Positions 1 to 4,299 of a stretch of 5,148 nucleotides of DNA are shown piece after piece (within the stretch, counting starts at the first letter, position 1; the number at the start of each line of letters is the position of its first letter). This DNA is from Dehalococcoidia bacterium (lineage in GTDB: Bacteria > Chloroflexota > Dehalococcoidia > E44-bin15 > DAOWNJ01): contig DAOWNJ010000074.1 in NCBI GenBank assembly GCA_030642645.1, positions 1 to 5,148 on the forward strand. Reading direction: 5' to 3'. Both the position numbers and the translations under genes were made by a program. Below the pieces are notes generated by a model, which saw only the letters and a program-made list of their open reading frames with translations, searched no databases and was not told the DNA's origin.

Positions 1-129
1 ACCATCTTCTGGTGAGGTTATGTCAATGTTGAGAACTTCAGACACACAGCCAGTGAGGGGAAGACATAGGAGACATAGGAGAGGAATTACAGCCATTATG
101 CCTAAAATCTTCGTTTTAGTTTTACTCAT
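1..129 (-). CDS. N-terminus of a secreted lipoprotein, cut by the window edge
   Basis: Only the first 43 codons are in the window. The ATG at 129 is preceded by AGGAGG at 135-140 with a 5-nt gap, an excellent ribosome binding site. The peptide has a lysine-rich start (MSKTKTK), a hydrophobic stretch at about residues 8-25, and the lipobox LTGC with Cys28 as the predicted lipid-modified residue. This is a type II (lipoprotein) signal peptide, so the mature protein should be anchored to the outer face of the membrane. The mature part begins VSEVLNIDITSPEDG. An 'I-x-I-x-SP-x-DG' opening is common at the start of bacterial Ig-like or other beta-sandwich domains, but that is only a hint. An ECF-type promoter lies at 279-302, giving a leader of about 140 nt. 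The function is unknown because the rest of the protein lies outside the window. Confidence 0.85.
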   Translation of the reverse strand, partial: MSKTKTKILGIMAVIPLLCLLCLPLTGCVSEVLNIDITSPEDG

Positions 130-139
130 TATCGCCTCC

Positions 140-250
140 TCAAGAAATTTTAGCTTCTGTTTCCTTTGCCATCGAGTATTCTTCAATGCCCTTGGCAATG
201 TTCAAACCCTCAAGACTACCACCCCCTTTTAGCCATTTTTGATACCTCAA
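140..250 (-). CDS. Possible small ORF in the lipoprotein leader (36 aa)
   Basis: Downstream of the promoter at 279-302 an open frame could start at a TTG (248-250), with AAGG as a weak ribosome binding site 4 nt upstream. It would encode a 36-residue soluble, charged peptide (starts LRYQKWLKGG, ends MAKETEAKIS). Its TGA stop (140-142) abuts the Shine-Dalgarno sequence of the lipoprotein gene, as in translational coupling. Against it are the non-ATG start, the lack of any recognised family, and a hairpin at 241-267 that covers the proposed start. It could equally be untranslated leader. The longer version of this frame, starting at 352, is not credible because it runs through the 3' end of the hydrolase and the promoter. 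Confidence 0.25.
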   Translation of the reverse strand: MRYQKWLKGGGSLEGLNIAKGIEEYSMAKETEAKIS

Positions 251-267
251 GGCGCCTTTCTGGTATC
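241..267 (-). promoter_or_regulatory. Stem-loop at the 5' end of the lipoprotein transcript
   Basis: GATACC (241-246) and GGTATC (262-267) are perfect inverted repeats. They flank AAGGCGCCTT, itself a palindrome, so a 6-bp stem plus a further 4 bp with a small loop can form. The predicted transcription start from the promoter at 279-302 is near 272, so the hairpin would be within about 5 nt of the mRNA 5' end. It has no U-run and so is not an intrinsic terminator. It could stabilise the mRNA, mask the small ORF start at 250, or be a DNA operator; the sequence does not decide. Confidence 0.4.
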
Positions 268-278
268 CATTAAATAAA

Positions 279-302
279 AACGAAAAATAGTGGCAAAAGG
301 TT
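279..302 (-). promoter_or_regulatory. ECF-type promoter copy 1 (upstream of the left-edge lipoprotein)
   Basis: Read on the minus strand: TTCAACCTTTTGCC, then CGTT. AACC occupies 299-302 and CGTT 279-282, with 16 nt between. It lies in the 186-nt gap between the hydrolase stop and the lipoprotein start. It is nearly identical to copy 2 (1136-1159), sharing TTCAACC, a GCCACT block, a T-run and CGTT. Predicted transcription start is near 272. The AAC-type -35 and CGT-type -10 are typical of ECF sigma promoters. Confidence 0.7.
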
Positions 303-315
303 GAATGGATTTTGA

Positions 316-1113
316 CTAATTCACCAAAGTGGTTGCAGCCCAACTGGTCCATCTCCGGCGCAAGCTTCCCAGGTGAAGTGGCGCCGAGTGAAAGCCTCCT
401 TCAAAGAGAAGCAATTCCTTGGGTTGCCCGGCTTTCTCATAAAGCCTTGACGCTAGTCGATATGGGGTTACGCGGTCCCCACGACAATGCACAAAGAGTT
501 TTGGGCAGTCAGCAAGTTGACGCAGGGCGAGCGACAACCTCATTCCCGTCAAAGTTTTAATAAGCGCCTGCCAGTCGGCATTTCGCCGAGAGCCATCAAG
601 ACGCTTCCAGATATGGCATGCCACAGCGATGGGGCTCACCAGCCAGGAAACCGGTATTTCCGGGGGGCAGGATAGGGCAACCAGAACTCTGGGTGTAATC
701 TGGTATGAGGCTAAGATGGCTGCCACAGCTCCCAAGCTGTGACCAACGATGGCGATGCGTTCCTGGTCAACCTCAGGGAGCTCGCTGAGAAAGTGCCAGG
801 CGTTGACTACATCTGCCACCACATTTCCGTCAAGTATGCCTTCACTATCGCCGTGGCCGCGGAAGTCGAAGATAAGCACTGCTATGCCCTGACTTGCCAG
901 AATCTGAGCACTGGGCTCCAGCGCCTTATAGCAAGACGTCAGCCCATGGCAAAGGATAGCGCCTGGGACAGGATATGTGGTGTCAGGGAGGAGAAGCTTT
1001 CCCGCCAGTCTTAGCTCTCCGCTTTTGAAGAAGACGATCTGCTCACGGAGCCCAGCTCCTGCTACATTCACACTCGTTTCTTCAACCTCTTCCATCTTCC
1101 GCATCACGCTCAT
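316..1113 (-). CDS. Alpha/beta hydrolase (serine esterase/lipase-like)
   Basis: 265 residues with the full alpha/beta-hydrolase set: oxyanion-hole HG at 56-57 (ILCHGLTS), the strand FDFRGHGDS at 82-90, nucleophile elbow GHSLG with Ser126, the likely acid Asp213 in CRGDRVTP, and His242 in GGFHSAP. The order and length match small cytosolic esterases or acyl-peptidase-like hydrolases; the substrate cannot be read from the sequence. No signal peptide is visible. The frame is open to a TTG at 1131, but the ATG at 1113 is the better start: GGAGG (1122-1126) is 8 nt upstream of it. The ECF promoter at 1136-1159 predicts transcription starting near 1129, which would leave the TTG at or before the mRNA 5' end. 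It is separated from the anti-sigma gene by 227 nt and has its own promoter, so it is probably a separate unit of the same regulon. Confidence 0.92.
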   Translation of the reverse strand: MSVMRKMEEVEETSVNVAGAGLREQIVFFKSGELRLAGKLLLPDTTYPVPGAILCHGLTSCYKALEPSAQILASQGIAVLIFDFRGHGDSEGILDGNVVADVVNAWHFLSELPEVDQERIAIVGHSLGAVAAILASYQITPRVLVALSCPPEIPVSWLVSPIAVACHIWKRLDGSRRNADWQALIKTLTGMRLSLALRQLADCPKLFVHCRGDRVTPYRLASRLYEKAGQPKELLLFEGGFHSAPLHLGSLRRRWTSWAATTLVN

Positions 1114-1135
1114 CTTCTTAACCTCCGCCAATTAC

Positions 1136-1159
1136 AACGAAAAAAGTGGCAAAGAGGTT
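1136..1159 (-). promoter_or_regulatory. ECF-type promoter copy 2 (upstream of the hydrolase)
   Basis: Minus strand: TTCAACCTCTTTGCC, then CGTTGTA. AACC is at 1156-1159 and CGTT at 1136-1139, with a 16-nt spacer. Predicted start of transcription is near 1129, only about 3 nt before the GGAGG of the hydrolase gene, which gives a compact 5' leader of about 16 nt. This tight geometry is good independent support for the element being a promoter and not just a dispersed repeat. Confidence 0.75.
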
Positions 1160-1194
1160 GAATGCTCTGTTTAACAAGCCAACCAGTGGTATGA

Positions 1195-1380
1195 CTAAAG
1201 CAGCTTCTTCATCATAACGGAAAACGGGAGGTGATAAAGAAACTGGTGGTATCAACGATTGATGATAAGGAAGTGATTAACTTGGCTGGGGGGACGGTAG
1301 TGGTTGACTGGTCACACCTATACCCTGCCAGCTCATTAAACTACCTGGCAGATTGGATGGCTTCCATTGCCTTTGAGTAG
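1195..1380 (+). other. Open plus-strand frame between anti-sigma and hydrolase genes; coding status doubtful
   Basis: After a TGA at 1192-1194 this frame stays open to TAG at 1378-1380. The only usual start is GTG at 1231, which would give 49 residues beginning VIKKLVVSTIDDKEV and containing NLAGGTVVVDWSHLYP. The composition looks protein-like, with alternating hydrophobic and charged residues. However, GGGAG touches the GTG with no spacing, and the last 40 bases are antisense to the anti-sigma gene. I recognise no family. It may be a fossil of a lost gene or chance. Nothing else is visible in the 1164-1324 gap. Confidence 0.15.
1325..1351 (-). other. Hairpin straddling the anti-sigma stop codon
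   Basis: CTGCCAG (1325-1331) and CTGGCAG (1345-1351) form a 7-bp perfect stem around a 13-nt loop that contains the TAG stop (1341-1343). In the minus-strand transcript it is followed by GGGTATAGG, with no U-run, so it does not fit an intrinsic terminator. It may protect the 3' end of the mRNA or be incidental. Confidence 0.35.
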
Positions 1381-2135
1381 GCTATCTCAACCCGGGCGAT
1401 TATCTTGTCCCTCGTCTCAGGGTCAGCCGGGATGTTCTTCAATTTAGCCACAGCCCTGGTAGAGCTGTCCCTTACCGCGCTCTCTATCCGCCGCAGCTCC
1501 TTATCCTCATACCCTTCTGCCGCCATCACCCTGGGAACCTTGCTTTGAGCTATTTGGGTATGGATATGCTCCACTTCCGAAAGGTGAGCCTCAAGCCTTT
1601 CCAGGCCAGCTTCCACCTGGTCGGTACCCCCCTTCTCAACAACATAGGCTATCTCTTCAGCCCTGGTTTCGGCAAACTGGGTGAGGAGGTCAACCTTTTT
1701 GGCGTCGGAGAAGGCGAAAGCTACCCTGACTCCCTCAGTAGCCAGCTTGACTGGATAGAGGGCTTGCCCAGGCATGGTGTCCTCAGAAGCTAGCGCCGAG
1801 AGGGCTAAGCCTCCTGCAAAAGTGAAAACCAGTATCGCGATGGCAGCAGTAGCTACCGCTGTCCAGTGCCCTACCGGCTTAAGCATTCCAGCTATCCTTG
1901 CCTTCCAGGAACAATACTTGCTCCCGTAGGCTTTCCCCAGGTTAGCCTGGGTTTGAGCGATAAACTCGGGGCGGAGCTTAATAGTTTTGGCATACCGTCT
2001 TATTCCGCTGGCCATCTCCAACAGAAGACGTAGCTCCTCCGCCTCTTTCGGGTAGTCCTGGAGGCAGCTCTCCAAATCCTCACCCTGAAGCAAGCGCTCC
2101 AAGCAATCGTTCAAATGGTCGTTTTTCTTGCTCAT
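1341..2135 (-). CDS. Putative membrane anti-sigma factor, DUF5667 type
   Basis: 264 residues. The N-terminal cytoplasmic part (1-90) opens with the helical pattern LNDCLERLLQGEDLESCL, then YPKEAEELRLLLE. One transmembrane segment spans about 91-116 (WTAVATAAIAILVFTFAGG). The extracytoplasmic part opens with SEDTMPGQALYPVKLATE (117-134), the hallmark start of DUF5667, followed by long charged helices to the C-terminus. The ATG overlaps the sigma-factor stop as ATGA (2132-2135), so the two are translationally coupled; GGAG at 2138-2141 is the ribosome binding site, unusually close (2 nt). Coupling, topology and family context make it the likely anti-sigma partner, holding the sigma factor at the membrane until an outside signal arrives. 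No H-x3-C-x2-C zinc anti-sigma motif is present (cysteines only at 11, 24 and 75), so any sigma binding would rely on a different N-terminal fold. The anti-sigma role is inferred. Confidence 0.85.
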   Translation of the reverse strand: MSKKNDHLNDCLERLLQGEDLESCLQDYPKEAEELRLLLEMASGIRRYAKTIKLRPEFIAQTQANLGKAYGSKYCSWKARIAGMLKPVGHWTAVATAAIAILVFTFAGGLALSALASEDTMPGQALYPVKLATEGVRVAFAFSDAKKVDLLTQFAETRAEEIAYVVEKGGTDQVEAGLERLEAHLSEVEHIHTQIAQSKVPRVMAAEGYEDKELRRIESAVRDSSTRAVAKLKNIPADPETRDKIIARVEIAYSKAMEAIQSAR

Positions 2136-2710
2136 TTCTCCATCAGTTTCCTCAGCTTGACTAATGCCTCATGCTGAAGCTTCTTAACACTCCCCTCGGT
2201 CTTTCCGGTAACTCCGGCTGTTTCGGCAATAGATAGCTCAGCGCCAAAGCGAAGCGAGATGACCTCTTTTTCCCGAGGCGGCAGCTTCCCTATCGCTCGC
2301 TTTAACTCCGAGAGTTCCATACGCTGTTCCACTGTAGCTACAGGGTCGTCGCTAGCCACATTAGTTACCGTCTCGGCAAGGGGAATACACTTATTCTTCT
2401 TTGCCCGGCGATAATGGTCAATAATCAGGTTGTGGGCTATGCGGAAGAGCCAGCTGACAAATGGCTTCCCCTTCCAGCGGTAGGAGCCGATGCTCTGCAG
2501 AGCTCTGAGGGACACCTCTTGGGTAAGGTCTTCGGCGAGCCCAGCCTGTCCTACCCGCAGATAGGTGTAGCGATATATCGGGCTAACATATTCCTGATAA
2601 AGCAAGGCAAACGCATCCCCGTCTCCATTTTGCGCTCTGGAGACCAAGCCCTCAATACGGGCACTCATCTCTATACTTTGAGTACTTTGAGTCCCAGTTA
2701 TACAATCCAT
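2132..2710 (-). CDS. ECF-family RNA polymerase sigma factor (sigma-70 family)
   Basis: Region 2 covers about residues 33-102: AFALLYQEYVSPIYRYTYLR, then AEDLTQEVSLRAL (the DLTQE core-binding signature) and FVSWLFRIAHNLIIDHYRR (-10 recognition). Region 4 covers about 131-186: LPPREKEVISLRFGAELS, then the helix-turn-helix IAETAGVTGKTEGSVKKLQH, which reads the -35. The two-domain build and about 190-residue length define an ECF sigma factor. It is followed with a 4-nt overlap by its putative anti-sigma gene. The ATG at 2710 has no Shine-Dalgarno and sits almost exactly at the predicted transcription start of the promoter at 2718-2740, implying a leaderless mRNA. Met15 (ATG at 2668, giving MSARIEGLVSRAQ) is an alternative start, also without a clear binding site. 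Direct control of itself and of the other four matching promoters is inferred. Confidence 0.93.
   Translation of the reverse strand: MDCITGTQSTQSIEMSARIEGLVSRAQNGDGDAFALLYQEYVSPIYRYTYLRVGQAGLAEDLTQEVSLRALQSIGSYRWKGKPFVSWLFRIAHNLIIDHYRRAKKNKCIPLAETVTNVASDDPVATVEQRMELSELKRAIGKLPPREKEVISLRFGAELSIAETAGVTGKTEGSVKKLQHEALVKLRKLMEK
2675..2692. repeat. Two tandem 9-bp units at the 5' end of the sigma gene
   Basis: The plus strand reads ACTTTGAGT twice back to back (2675-2683, 2684-2692). On the coding strand this gives Thr-Gln-Ser twice (residues 8-13), between the two candidate start codons at 2710 and 2668. It could be a small slippage duplication in a non-essential N-terminal extension or an operator half-site pair; no evidence separates these. 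Confidence 0.5.
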
Positions 2711-2717
2711 CTTTAAT

Positions 2718-2740
2718 AACGAAAAAGCCGAGAAAAGGTT
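2718..2740 (-). promoter_or_regulatory. ECF-type promoter copy 3 (sigma/anti-sigma; autoregulation)
   Basis: Minus strand: GTTCAACCTTTTCTC, then TTTTTCGTTATT. AACC is at 2737-2740 and CGTT at 2718-2721, with a 15-nt spacer. It fits exactly into the 41-nt gap between the OB-fold gene stop (2752) and the sigma start (2710). Transcription is predicted to begin near 2711, directly at the ATG. The match to copies 1, 2, 4 and 5 suggests that the sigma factor activates its own gene, a standard ECF feature. Read-through from the upstream operon could provide basal transcription, as no terminator is visible in the gap. Confidence 0.75.
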
Positions 2741-2751
2741 GAACGCCTGCT

Positions 2752-3123
2752 TTAAGGTGCCTTCTCCCAGGGATAGGAGGACCTCACCTTGCTTGCCTCG
2801 ATAATGGTGCCAAACTCGTACGGTCCGATTTTGACCACGGATTTCACCACCCCCTTCACCACCACCCTACTCTCCAGTGCCGGGGCATCACCCTGAGTGT
2901 GGATGGCGATGGTGCCGCTCTCATCCGCCACTTTAAAAACAACATCATTCTGATAGGTCATCCTCTCGGTAACTTCACCGAGGATGGTGACTTCGGTATT
3001 ACGAAATTTCTCAGGATTCTCGGTTATGCTCCCGATAGGAGTTATCTCCTCGGTGTGAACCAGGGCAACAGCACAGACGGCGCCAAGGATGACCACAATC
3101 AATGGAATAATTATCTTCTTCAA
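2752..3123 (-). CDS. Membrane-anchored OB-fold protein
   Basis: 123 residues. MKK is followed by a hydrophobic segment (4-22, IIIPLIVVILGAVCAVALV) that acts as a signal peptide or N-terminal anchor. A small beta-barrel follows (about 28-115) with OB-fold features: ITENPEKFRNTEVTILGEV (33-51), VVFKVADESGTIAIHTQGD (61-79), and RVVVKGVVKSVVKIG (86-100). The pattern 'np-x-x-[FY]-x-x-x-x-V-x-[VI]-x-G-x-V ... F-x-[LV]-x-D-x-[ST]-G-x-I' is seen in small exported OB-fold proteins related to the CcmE and tRNA_anti-type folds. Haem binding is not indicated: there is no CcmE-type histidine motif. It starts with TTG at 3123, chosen because AGGAGG (3130-3135) lies 6 nt upstream and overlaps the stop of the DUF3096 gene. 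Third gene of a tight operon; the ligand and role are unknown. Confidence 0.85.
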   Translation of the reverse strand: MKKIIIPLIVVILGAVCAVALVHTEEITPIGSITENPEKFRNTEVTILGEVTERMTYQNDVVFKVADESGTIAIHTQGDAPALESRVVVKGVVKSVVKIGPYEFGTIIEASKVRSSYPWEKAP

Positions 3124-3133
3124 AACTTACCTC

Positions 3134-3277
3134 CTATAGTCCGCTCAATATTGCCGCCACACCGACAACTATTAGATAGAAGGCTATTATGTAGTTCAGT
3201 ATCTTGGGGAAAATCAAGATAAGTATGCCCCCAGCTAGGGTAAGAACCCCAAAGAGAATGGAATGGACGATCATCAT
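3134..3277 (-). CDS. DUF3096 family small membrane protein (47 aa)
   Basis: The frame MMIVHSILFGVLTLAGGILI, then LIFPKILNYIIAFYLIVVGV, ends at TAG (3134-3136). It has two hydrophobic helices (about 4-23 and 27-45) joined by FPKILNY, the build of the DUF3096 family of very short inner-membrane proteins; function unknown. GGAGGAGG (3279-3286) precedes two consecutive ATGs. The ATG at 3277 overlaps the PRC-barrel stop as ATGA; the one at 3274 has better spacing (7 nt from GGAGG) and would give 46 residues. Either way translation is coupled to the upstream gene. The next gene's binding site overlaps this stop, so the three genes form one unit. Confidence 0.85.
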   Translation of the reverse strand: MMIVHSILFGVLTLAGGILILIFPKILNYIIAFYLIVVGVAAILSGL

Positions 3278-3687
3278 ACCTCCTCCTTCAAGTTTATTTC
3301 CTCTTCGGATAAAGAGAGGATAACCTTATCCCCGATGGCCTGAATATCCTCGCTGGCTATGTTCCTGGGCTCGCCAAAGGCTTTACCCACCACCAGCCAG
3401 ACTCTTTTTCCTTCCAGTTTCAGGCGAATGTCCCTCACTGTCCCCAGGCTGACACCATCAGCAGTGATTACCTCTTTCCCCAGCAGGGTGGGCTCCTTTG
3501 AAGCTTGAGCACTCTCTATAATCCTCTTATGCAGCCATAGCCGCTTTCTCTCCAGCTCACTAACTCCACTGCCCAGAGCCGCCTCAAGCTCCTGGGCAAT
3601 TCGCTCCAGCTCCTCCCTGGTCGCCTGAGAAGTCCTTCTGGCCAGGTCTCTCGCTCGGCTCATGAGACTCTGCCACTGGCTTGCCAT
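3274..3687 (-). CDS. PRC-barrel domain protein with N-terminal helical region
   Basis: 137 residues, no signal peptide or membrane segment. Residues 1-62 are strongly helical and charged (SRARDLARRTSQATREELER, then RIAQELEAALGS and ELERKRLWLHKRIIE), probably a coiled coil. Residues 66-130 form a PRC-barrel: PTLLGKEVITADGVSLGTVR, then DIRLKLEGKRVWLVV and NIASEDIQAIGDKVILSLS. PRC-barrels are small adaptor domains also found in RimM and photosynthetic reaction centre H subunits; stand-alone versions often appear near stress and membrane genes. The start at 3687 is set by AGGAGG (3692-3697), 4 nt upstream. It is the first gene of the PRC-barrel / DUF3096 / OB-fold operon, with a long structured leader and an ECF promoter (3889-3911). 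Its precise job is unknown. Confidence 0.88.
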   Translation of the reverse strand: MASQWQSLMSRARDLARRTSQATREELERIAQELEAALGSGVSELERKRLWLHKRIIESAQASKEPTLLGKEVITADGVSLGTVRDIRLKLEGKRVWLVVGKAFGEPRNIASEDIQAIGDKVILSLSEEEINLKEEV

Positions 3688-3705
3688 AGTCCCTCCTTTC
3701 TAGCC

Positions 3706-3745
3706 TCAGTTCCCATGCCCTCAAAACCGGCAGGCATCAAACTGA
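3706..3745 (-). promoter_or_regulatory. Leader hairpin 2, just upstream of the PRC-barrel ribosome binding site
   Basis: TCAGTT (3706-3711) pairs with AACTGA (3740-3745), and inside it ATGCC (3715-3719) pairs with GGCAT (3733-3737). The 3 x 2-nt internal loop and 13-nt apical loop make a plausible long stem. In the transcript its 3' foot ends 8 nt before AGGAGG (3692-3697), so its folding could affect access of the ribosome. No U-run follows, so it is not an intrinsic terminator. Confidence 0.45.
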
Positions 3746-3749
3746 TAAG

Positions 3750-3784
3750 AACAGCTTTATGGTAGCCAACGGCTACTATCTGTT
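3750..3784 (-). promoter_or_regulatory. Leader hairpin 1, at the end of the small leader ORF
   Basis: GTAGCC (3762-3767) and GGCTAC (3771-3776) form a 6-bp stem on a 3-nt loop. The flanks AACAG (3750-3754) and CTGTT (3780-3784) extend it across an asymmetric internal loop. In the minus-strand transcript the hairpin begins at the stop codon of the small ORF 3784-3840, so a ribosome finishing that ORF would sit against its base. That arrangement resembles translation-sensitive leaders, but no competing structure was established. Confidence 0.4.
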
Positions 3785-3840
3785 CAACAGACACCAGCAG
3801 AATATCCAACCACTATGATAGCTATGTCTACCCAGTTCAT
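3784..3840 (-). CDS. Possible 18-aa leader peptide or remnant of a CvpA-like gene
   Basis: Within the leader of the PRC-barrel operon an ATG at 3840 is preceded by AAGGA with a 7-nt gap, a good ribosome binding site. It encodes MNWVDIAIIVVGYSAGVC and then stops. A start of the form 'MNW-[LV]-D-I-x-I-[LI]-V' is characteristic of CvpA-family membrane proteins, which continue for about 160 residues. Here the frame ends after 18 codons, and other frames downstream do not look like CvpA. It is therefore either a short hydrophobic leader peptide or the stub of a lost gene. Confidence 0.35.
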   Translation of the reverse strand: MNWVDIAIIVVGYSAGVC

Positions 3841-3888
3841 TCCCAGTTCCTTTCAACAAATGCAGTTTTTTATCCTTCTATAGTCTAC

Positions 3889-3911
3889 AACGAAAAAATG
3901 AGGAAAAGGTT
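3889..3911 (-). promoter_or_regulatory. ECF-type promoter copy 4 (PRC-barrel operon)
   Basis: Minus strand: TAACCTTTTCCTC, then TTTTTTCGTTGTAGA. AACC is at 3908-3911 and CGTT at 3889-3892, with a 15-nt spacer. Predicted start of transcription is near 3882, leaving a leader of about 195 nt before the PRC-barrel ATG at 3687. That leader contains the 18-codon ORF and two hairpins listed here. Confidence 0.7.
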
Positions 3912-3986
3912 ACTCGAAAAGCGGCAAAGGCTATTAACATTCGCCTCATGAATGCCCTATTCCTCAAACAAAAGGAGGCAGACCAA

Positions 3987-4168
3987 ATGCTTACTGTATG
4001 AAGTGCCGCGCCAAGAAAGAGATGAAAAACCCCAAGAGCATTACGATGAAGAACGGCAGGCAGTCTGATTGTCGGGGCAGCTTAGCTCCCCAGCCAGATT
4101 ATGGCGCCTCACCGGAACCCGTCAGGTCTATTATAGCCCGGATGCTAACCCCTGACCCTGGGAAATAG
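3987..4168 (+). pseudogene. Decayed DUF5679 zinc-ribbon gene
   Basis: A strong ribosome binding site, AGGAGG at 3973-3978, sits 8 nt before ATG at 3987, but that frame reads Met-Leu-Thr-Val-stop. One frame over (from 3989) the sequence reads AYCMKCRAKKEMKNPKSITM, then KNGRQ, closely resembling the start of DUF5679 proteins (as I recall, MAYC-x-KCR-x-K-x-E-[IM]-K plus P-x-x-[IV]-T-[LM]-KNGRPA). Loss of a single G (ATGGCT to ATGCTT) would explain the break. After about 4060 the family pattern is lost: the second CxxC pair is missing, replaced by unrelated residues up to TAG at 4166-4168. A hairpin-forming GGGGCAGCTTAGCTCCCC lies at 4074-4091. An ATG at 3998 could still open a 56-residue product with one CxxC incomplete, but a working zinc ribbon is unlikely. 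Confidence 0.7.
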
Positions 4169-4299
4169 AATACAAGCCAACTTGTTACTTAATGTAATAT
4201 AAGACATTCATTCAGGAAAGTATCAAGCTACCGGGTATTCGACCTTTACTCTTTCAGGGAAGTCTTTGTGCTACAATAAGGTTCAATACAACGAGGGGT
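4169..4299. other. Intergenic DNA between the DUF5679 remnant and the DUF3160 promoter
   Basis: AT-rich, with stops in all frames I checked and no convincing gene. It holds a small dyad, TTAC-TTAAT-GTAA, near 4186-4198. I see no clear housekeeping -35/-10 pair at proper spacing. Confidence 0.4.

Noticed and set aside
20..232. Plus-strand 70-residue frame at the left edge
   Set aside because: It is antisense to the lipoprotein signal peptide, which has a strong ribosome binding site and lipobox; the Arg/His-rich product looks like a reverse reading.
312..1014. Open frames on the plus strand opposite the hydrolase (312-560, 739-1014)
   Set aside because: They mirror a complete hydrolase with all catalytic motifs, have no good ribosome binding sites, and resemble no family.
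1083..1110. TTCAACCTCTTCC as a further -35 on the plus strand
   Set aside because: No CGTT at 15-16 nt, and it is antisense to the start of the hydrolase gene.
1325..1351. Hairpin at the anti-sigma stop as an intrinsic terminator
   Set aside because: No U-run follows the stem and the loop is 13 nt with the stop codon inside it.
1691..1706. CAACCTTTTTGGCGTC as a further promoter copy on the plus strand
   Set aside because: AACC and CGTC are only 7 nt apart, CGTT is missing, and the site lies inside the anti-sigma coding region facing no gene.
2752..3123. OB-fold protein as a lipoprotein because of LGAVC in the signal segment
   Set aside because: The residue before the cysteine is Val, not Gly/Ala/Ser, so the lipobox rule is not met.
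1545..3222. Open plus-strand frames opposite the anti-sigma, sigma and OB-fold genes (1545-1793, 2414-2716, 2899-3222)
   Set aside because: They are antisense shadows of well-supported genes; the encoded peptides have no recognisable features.
4074..4091. GGGGCAGCTTAGCTCCCC hairpin as a terminator
   Set aside because: No T-run on either strand next to the stem, and no intact gene ends beside it.
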